Below are positions 57,650-64,000 of a stretch of 64,000 bases of DNA, piece after piece (positions within the stretch are counted from its first letter, which is position 1; every line of letters begins with the position of its first letter). A program made the translations under genes and the position numbers. The DNA is from Morinoia aosen (lineage: Eukaryota; Arthropoda; Malacostraca; Amphipoda; Talitridae), in NCBI GenBank assembly GCA_030386875.1, contig CM059557.1, positions 60,900,514-60,964,513 of the forward strand. The letters are read 5' to 3'. The notes beneath the pieces are model-generated. The model was given only the letters and a program-made list of their open reading frames with translations, did no database searches and was not told the origin of the DNA.

Positions 57650-60600
57650 TAATAAAGTTCGGGCAAGGTCGATTTGCTGCCGCGGGAGGCCGGTACAAGG
57701 TCGCGTAAGGTCGGCAGAGAGCCGATACATAGAATGGAGAAGCCGCGGAAAGTCGAATTGGGGCCGTGGAAAGCCGATATGTAGCCGTTAAAGGTTGGAA
57801 TTTCCGAACAGCTGCAAAGGGAATTCAATGGTTTTGTAGCCGTTTTTTCCTGCCATAAAAAGAGGACATGGCGACCAAAAAACTGCTGCTTTTCCGAATA
57901 AATCACGGCTAGAAGTCTTGCCTTCCGCGGCACAGAAACGACTTGAAAACGTCTTAATTTTTCAACTGGGTGATGTTGAAGGAGGGTGGGGGTGGGTATT
58001 TCGTAAGGTAGGGTGATGATGGCTAGATCCATAAATCTAAATATCCATACATGTTTTACAACGGTCACAGAAATGCATAAGAAGTGAATCATGTTTATAT
58101 CGGAGCTCTATTTACTAGATTGTAGAAAAATTGACTTTGTATGTTCAGCAAATTTACATCGTTTACACCCTGCTAACAATCGTTCTTAAACGACCTTTAT
58201 TATATTGTTACATAATTTAATGCATCTATGCTATGGTATACCAATTTGCAGTCTAGCACATTCTCAAACATGAATGTTGTGAGTAATCATTTTTCTTGAT
58301 GAATTATGCAAGATCTATCTTTCCTACCATCACATAAGCTTGCAGATGTCTTGTCAGCATTGTTACGCTACAGTATACTCAGTATACTCATACTCAGATA
58401 AATTTTTCGTAGAAATACATAATTTTGATTTATACGACCATTTTTTGTCGTTTCGAAGGTTCAAAAAAATTTAGTATCTGTACCCGAAACCAATCTGAAA
58501 TTCACTACGATCCACGCTTAAGTGAATAAAATTTACAAAACACGCACAATATTTAGCTAACTTATTCCCTCAATATTTTTAAACGGTATGGATATTATGA
58601 ATAAATATTGTAAGCTTGTACACATTAGGTTGTAATCAGAAACTTATCGACTAAATATAGTAAATGTATAACCTCGAACAAGAAAGTACACGAAGTGCAC
58701 GGTATCAAATTAGAAGAGAAAGGGCTAATCGATTAGTTTCTGAGGAATAGACATTTGAGGCACAATGTTAAAACTAGAAGATACTACTATTACCGTATGA
58801 AATCAATTGTCCGATCACCAATCGCACAGCTTCTCCAAAGAAATATACTAAAAAATTTGAGAATTCAAAACGTCAATTTAAATATTAATGAACGTCAAAT
58901 TCATCATACTATACACTGCGAAACGACAATATCAGAAGCACTGGACAAATATTTTAGAAATTATTATTTAGAATTTAGAATAATTCCCAGTGTATGGATA
59001 TAAGTAGGCCTTATTTAGATAATATTTATCACCCAATTTCCCACATTATTTACCATTCCATTTTTATAGGCATTTTTCGAACTATTTGAAAACTGACGTG
59101 GTTGCTTTTGTGGTAAAAAATTGTGACAAAAACTGTAAATTCTAGAGCTATTAGGCATTTGCCCATATTGATTAAATTATTCGGAGAAAATTTTATTGCA
59201 AGCCTTGAAAAAATATAATTTCACATTAGTAAACAGTATGGTTGTGGGTCTTTAAAATCGATAAAACGCATATTTTAAAATATCAGTAGCATCTGGAATA
59301 TTTTACTTGAAATGTAGGGAAAAGAAATATTTTTCTTGCTGTAGTTCCAAATTTTTAGAAATTACTTGGCTTAGTTGATCACAGCACTAGAATTTATATA
59401 AGCCAATGTATCCCTTCGTTACAACGAAATGGATTGGCTGGGCAGCTATCTTTTCTCATGGAGCTTAGCCCAAAAGCGCTCCTGTTGCTGTACATGATAC
59501 GCAGAAAAAAATACTCATCTATGGTAATTGTGATCGAACATTGGTCCTAAAGTTTTTTGAAGCCTACCTAAATGTTGCAGTACTGTCCTTATTTTGATTT
59601 TAGGGACAACCTGATGCCAGTACCAGTCTAAAAACGGAGGGGGTGATAATGGTAGCAAATAAAACATTCTGAAGCCGAGGGTTAAGGACTTAGGACAATA
59701 TTGCGCCTTAGACTATTATCCCCTGACATCTGGTCCCATAATTGCTCCCCCGTACATCCAAAGAATCTTTGTTTAGTTTGTACATAACATAACTTCACCA
59801 ACCTGACTAAAATGCACTCAATTCGGCCAACTTAATATAACAACTTAACAATTTTGAATTTTAGCGTTTGATTGTCGCAATGTTATTTCCAATTAAGACG
59901 TTAACGTAATGGACCAAAAAGCTTAGAACTTAAGTTTTCAGAATGAAATTATCCCTGAGCATTGTCGTCAGATATTTGCACTGCATTAGAATAAACTTTA
60001 TCGCTTTAATTATCCGCAGTTATTCGAAGCAGTTGTCAAGGGTCCCATTATCACACGGAAACAGTTGTCCGGGGAGCAGTTATCCTGTTGCCATAATTCA
60101 GGCCCATTCGTTTTCGCCGTAATGTAGAAGATACATTTGTATCGCTCACATCCACATCCCACGTAACTTTATTTTTCAATTAACTCAATGCAAACCCGTC
60201 CATCTCCTGTTCGCAGGAAGTTAATAAAAGCAGTAGTTTATAAATTTTACTGGCATAGGTTACGAAAAATGAAAATTCATTTTCTTTCAGGGCTCAAAAC
60301 CAATCGTGAGATTTCAGCCCATAAAATTGGATAACTGAACTTATTGAGATTTAGAGCATACTAGATTTAACATTTTTCTTCTACTTCTCAGAGGACTTTT
60401 TGCCGCGATATCTGACGCAATATTCAGGAAAGGAAAGTTACTAGCTAATAATGTCATACTTTTACCCTGCGCTATGTTAGAAGTCAATTAAATAGAGTTA
60501 AATTTAAAAATTTTTCTCCAGATCATACCCAAATAGTTACCCCAGTTAAATGTTAAAGTTGTCTATCGTAACAGTTTCAACTTTGGAAATCAGTATAATG

Positions 60601-61030
60601 TTAAGAATTTCCGTGTGGCTCTCTCAGATACATTTGTAGTTTTAACTTAAGGGAAGCCTGCTGCTGATCGGGGTGGAAAAGAAGATGCAATGTCGGTGAG
60701 CTTTTTATTTATTTATATTAGAGGTGTTACATTTAATAATTTCACCTAACGCGCCAAACGTTGTCCCTTAATTGGCTGTGTTGAACTGATTAAATTATGA
60801 TATAAAATATCAGAAGTGCTGCACAAAACCTGTGCTTCACAATAACTTCTGTTCTCTGATCTTGGTTTATGTCTTTAACACTGCTCGTATTTTTGTCTGT
60901 GTGTATGTGTTTGCTTCATGTTCATTTTGTTATACTAGCCATTTAGAGCGCTATTAATTATCAGTGTAAATCTGAAGGAAAAGAGAGTAATCGATTTCCT
61001 ACTTTTCGGTGCCATAACATAAATGATTCA
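57650..61030. other. No recognisable gene
   Basis: 57650-57800 has degenerate repeats around AAGGTCG / GAGGCCG / AAGCCGAT. The frame 58755-59003 (82 codons) has no recognised motif. The remainder is AT-rich with nothing supported. Confidence 0.35.
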
Positions 61031-61032
61031 AT

Positions 61033-61444
61033 CGAAATAAACAAGTTTTCTTCTATGCACTTTCCGTCTGAAACGATTATATTACGAGTTATAGCGGTAG
61101 GTTTAGTTTCGTCTTTGATGACGAATGCGCTCGAATAAACTGCAACTCATTGGTTTTCAAATTATTGTTGCTTGAATCATGGTAATAACCTCGAAATAAA
61201 CAACTGTTATTCTATACACATTATTCGCCAAATGAGTATTTAACGAGGTATAGCGGTAGGTTTGGTTTCGTCTTTGATGACGAGCGCGCTGGAAGCGAAA
61301 CTGAATTGTAGTGTTGCCGTCCGACGCGCTCCTTGAATTACTTGCCGCTTCAAACACTTGAGTTGCGGTCAGTTATTTACCGCTATAACTAATAAAATAC
61401 TCATTTCAGACGGAAAGTGCATAGAAGAAAACTTGTTTATTTCG
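61033..61444. mobile_element. Small TIR element with duplicated left end
   Basis: The left end CGAAATAAACAAGTTTTCTT (61033) is inverted at the right end (61370-61444, shared block GACGGAAAGTGCATAGAAGA). A second, diverged left-end copy lies in direct orientation at 61190-61292 (shared TATAGCGGTAGGTTTGGTTT-like and GTCTTTGATGACGA blocks). No coding region. It ends 70 bp before the minisatellite. Confidence 0.55.
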
Positions 61445-61513
61445 ATCTAATTAACTATGTTTATGCATCGAAATTTACAAAATCGATAACAGTTATTTCC
61501 TTCATATACCGTT

Positions 61514-63815
61514 CCATGGCTCAGTCGATCCCAATTAATTGTCTGGTGACTCAGTCGAGCCCAATTAACTGTTTGGTGGCTCAGTCGAGCCCAGTTAACA
61601 GTCTGGTGGCTCAGTCGAACCCAGTCATCTGTCTGGTGGCACAGTCGAACCCAGTCAACTGTCTGGTGGCACAGTCGAACCCAATTAATTGTCTGATGGC
61701 ATAGTCGAACCCAGTTAACTGTCTGGTGGCTCAGTCGAGCCCAATTAACTGTCTCGTGGCTCAGTCGAGCCCAATTAACCGTCTGGTGGCACAGTCGAAC
61801 CCAGTTAACTGACTGTCTGGTGGCACAGTCGAACCCAGTTAACTGACTGTCTAGTGGCTCAGTTGAGCCCAATTAACTGCCTGGTGATTCAGTCGAGCCC
61901 AAAAAACTGCCTGGTGGCTCAGTTGAGCCCGATTAACTGCCTGGTGGCTCAGTCAAGCCCAAATAACTGCCTGGTGGTTCAGTCGAGCCCAGATAACTGC
62001 CTGGTGGTTCAGTCGAGCCCAGATAACTGCCTGGTGGTTCAGTCGAACCCAATCAACTGCCTGGTGGCTCAGTCGAGCCCAATCAACTGCCTGGTGGCTC
62101 AGTCGAGCCCAATCAACTGCCTGGTGGCTCAGTCGAGCCCAATCAACTGCCTGGTGGCTCAGTCGAGCCCAATCAACTGACTGGTGGCTCAATCGAGCCC
62201 AATCAACTGCCTGGTGGCTCAGTCGAGCCCAATCAACTGCCTGGTGGCTCAGTCGAACCCAATCAACTGCCTGGTGGCTCAGTCGAGCCCAATCAACTGC
62301 CTGGTGGCTCAGTCGAGCCCAATCAACTGCCTGGTGGCTCAGTCGAGCCCAATCAACTGCCTGGTGGCTCAGTCGAGCCCAATCAACTGCCTGGTGGCTC
62401 AGTCGAGCCCAATCAACTGCCTGGTGGCTCAGTCGAGCCCAATCAACTGGCTTGTGGCTCAGTCGAGCCCAATCAACTGCCTGGTGGCTCAGTCGTGCCC
62501 AATCAACTGCATGGTGGCTCAGTCGGGCCCAATCAACTGCCTGGTGGCTCAGTCGAGCCCAATCAACTGCCTGGTGGCTCAGTCGAGCCCAATCAACTGC
62601 CTGGTGGCTCAGTCGAGCCCAATCAACTGCCTGGTGGTTCAGTCGAGCCCAATCAACTGCCTGGTGGTTCAGTCGAGCCCAATCAACTGCCTGGTGGCTC
62701 AGTCGAGCCCAATCAACTGCCTGGTGGATCAGTCGAGCCCAATCAACTGCCTGGTGGTTCAGTTGAGCCCAATCAACTGTCTGGTTGCTCAGTCGAGCCC
62801 AATCAACTGCCTGGTGGCTCAGTCGAGCCCAATCAACTGCCTGGTGGCTCAGTCGAGCCCAATCAACTGCCTGGTGGCTCAGTCGAGCCCAATCAACTGC
62901 CTGGTGGCTCAGTCGAGCCCAATCAACTGCCTGGTGGCTCAGTCGAGCCCAATCAACTGCCTGGTGGCTCAGTCGAGCTCAATCAACTGCCTGGTGGCTC
63001 AGTCGAGCCCAATCAACTGCCTGGTGGCTCAGTCGAGCCCAATCAACTGCCTGGTGGCTCAGTCGAGCCCAATCAACTGCCTGGTGGCTCAGTCGAGCCC
63101 AATCAACTGCCTGGTGGCTCAGTCGAGCCCAATCAACTGCCTGGTGGCTCAATCGAGCACAATCAACTGCCTGGTGGTTCAATCGAGCCCAATCAACTGC
63201 CTGGTGGTTCAATCGAGCCCAATCAACTGCCTGGTGGTTCAGTCGAGCCCAATCAACTGCCTGGTGGTTCAGTCGAGCCCAATCAACTGCCTGGTGGTTC
63301 AGTCGAGCCCAATCAACTGCCTGGTGGTTCAGTCGAGCCCAATCAACTGCCTGGTGGCTCACTCGAGCCCAATCAACTGCCTGGTGGCTCACTCGAGCCC
63401 AATTAACTGCCTGGTGGCTCACTCGAGCCCAATTAACTGCCTGGTGGCTCACTCGAGCCCAATCAACTGCCTGGTGGTTCAGTCGAGCCCAATCAACTGC
63501 CTGGTGGTTCAGTCGAGCCCAATCAACTGCCTGGTGGTTCAGTCGAGCCCAATCAACTGCCTGGTGGTTCAGTCGAGCCCAATCAACTGCCTGGTGGTCC
63601 ACTCGAGCCCAATTAACTGCCTGATGGCTCACTCGAGCCCAATTAACTGCCTGGTGGCTCACTCGAGCCCAATTAACTGCCTGGTGGCTCACTCGAGCCC
63701 AATTAACTGCCTGGTGGCTCACTCGAGCCCAATTAACTGCCTGGTGGCTCACTCGAGCCCAATTAACTGCCTGGTGGCTCACTCGAGCCCAATTAACTGC
63801 CTGGTGGCTCAGTCG
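61514..63815. repeat. 30-bp minisatellite, about 76 units
   Basis: Unit made of CTGGTGGCTC, AGTCGAGCCC and AATCAACTGC. The first ~11 units are diverged and two are 34 bp long (61800-61860, extra GACT). From 61861 the phase is unbroken at 30 bp to the end. Variants are in blocks: GCTCAGTC in the middle, GTTCAGTC and GCTCACTC alternating in blocks at the right. As 30 is a multiple of three, several frames stay open on both strands (decapeptide repeat INCLVAQSSP in the longest, 577 codons). No start context, splice site or codon pattern suggests a protein. Confidence 0.95.
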
Positions 63816-64000
63816 GACGCTGGTCATTCGAGATCAAGCCACCTAAAAATTAAACGATTAAATTATGATATAAATGTACGTCTGGCTATCTCTAGGCGTA
63901 CCTCACTTTTAACATAAGCTTTGAATGGCATTCTTTTCCTATCGTCTTGTCATTATTTTTTTACTAGGTAACCTATCCTATCTTTAAAAAAGGCTCCCTC
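63816..64000. other. Unique flank, no feature
   Basis: AT-rich flank of the minisatellite; nothing recognised. Confidence 0.5.

Noticed and set aside
57400-58092. 230-codon minus-strand frame
   Set aside because: Its centre is translated GT/G-rich low-complexity DNA (Thr/His/Pro repeats) and the flanks have no motif.
61514-63815. Regular ~30-bp array resembling a CRISPR at first sight
   Set aside because: Units are directly adjacent without unique spacers, and the sequence is eukaryotic; it is a minisatellite.
62184-63917. 577-codon frame and four other long frames on both strands over the minisatellite
   Set aside because: They exist only because the 30-bp unit is divisible by three and stop-free in several frames; no start context, no sequence outside the repeat, no splice logic.

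Overview
Kind of sequence. This is an AT-rich eukaryotic window that looks like an arthropod (probably insect) genome. It carries Penelope-like retroelements with a GIY-YIG endonuclease, a Gypsy LTR retrotransposon, mariner-related transposases, and hAT, PIF/Harbinger and Tc1 remnants. Splice signals are present, and there are no operons or ribosome binding sites. I see no complete host gene; almost everything recognisable is mobile DNA, mostly broken and often nested. The species cannot be named from this window. LAYOUT. 86-2965: a decayed Penelope-like element (PLE1) with a 15-bp direct flanking repeat and an inverted copy of its own tail at its 5' end. 2981-9100: little beyond two perfect hairpins and a PLE tail. 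9100-9420: a Tc1-like remnant. 11640-14060: a second PLE (minus strand), split by a 330-bp solo LTR with a clean 5-bp target duplication. 14351-16368: two ~1-kb palindromic elements side by side, flanked by and sharing TTAA. 16379-22592: scattered exon-like segments on the minus strand with good splice sites, the last resembling a DUF4806 domain; the space between them holds a 3.3-kb mariner-like transposon (17381-20648), itself carrying a GC-rich LTR-like insert. 27080-27821: a non-autonomous hAT element with an 8-bp duplication inside a probable piggyBac remnant. 28728-30411 and 49765-52745: two inverted copies of one PIF/Harbinger-like element carrying a broken MADF-domain gene. 33350-45141: a nested stack. 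An old hAT element (8-bp duplication GCGACCAT, BED-finger remnant) contains a mariner-like element, which contains a Gypsy element (35901-42888, 4-bp duplication GGAT, nearly identical LTRs) and a truncated PLE. A large foldback sits in the hAT left part. 46641-49015: a TIR-bounded element with AATATTGG-rich repeats and another truncated PLE inside. 54721-56173: a third long-inverted-repeat element flanked by TCAA. 61033-61444: a small TIR element, followed by a 30-bp minisatellite of about 76 units (61514-63815). HOW THE PARTS RELATE. The layers give relative dates: hAT is oldest, then the mariner-like element, then Gypsy, whose LTRs differ by only five substitutions and one 1-bp indel. The Gypsy pol frame is nevertheless interrupted three times. 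The PLE copies share one design: a tail with a hammerhead-ribozyme-like core (CTGA(T/A)GA, hairpin, GAAAC), present in three of five copies at both ends in opposite orientation.
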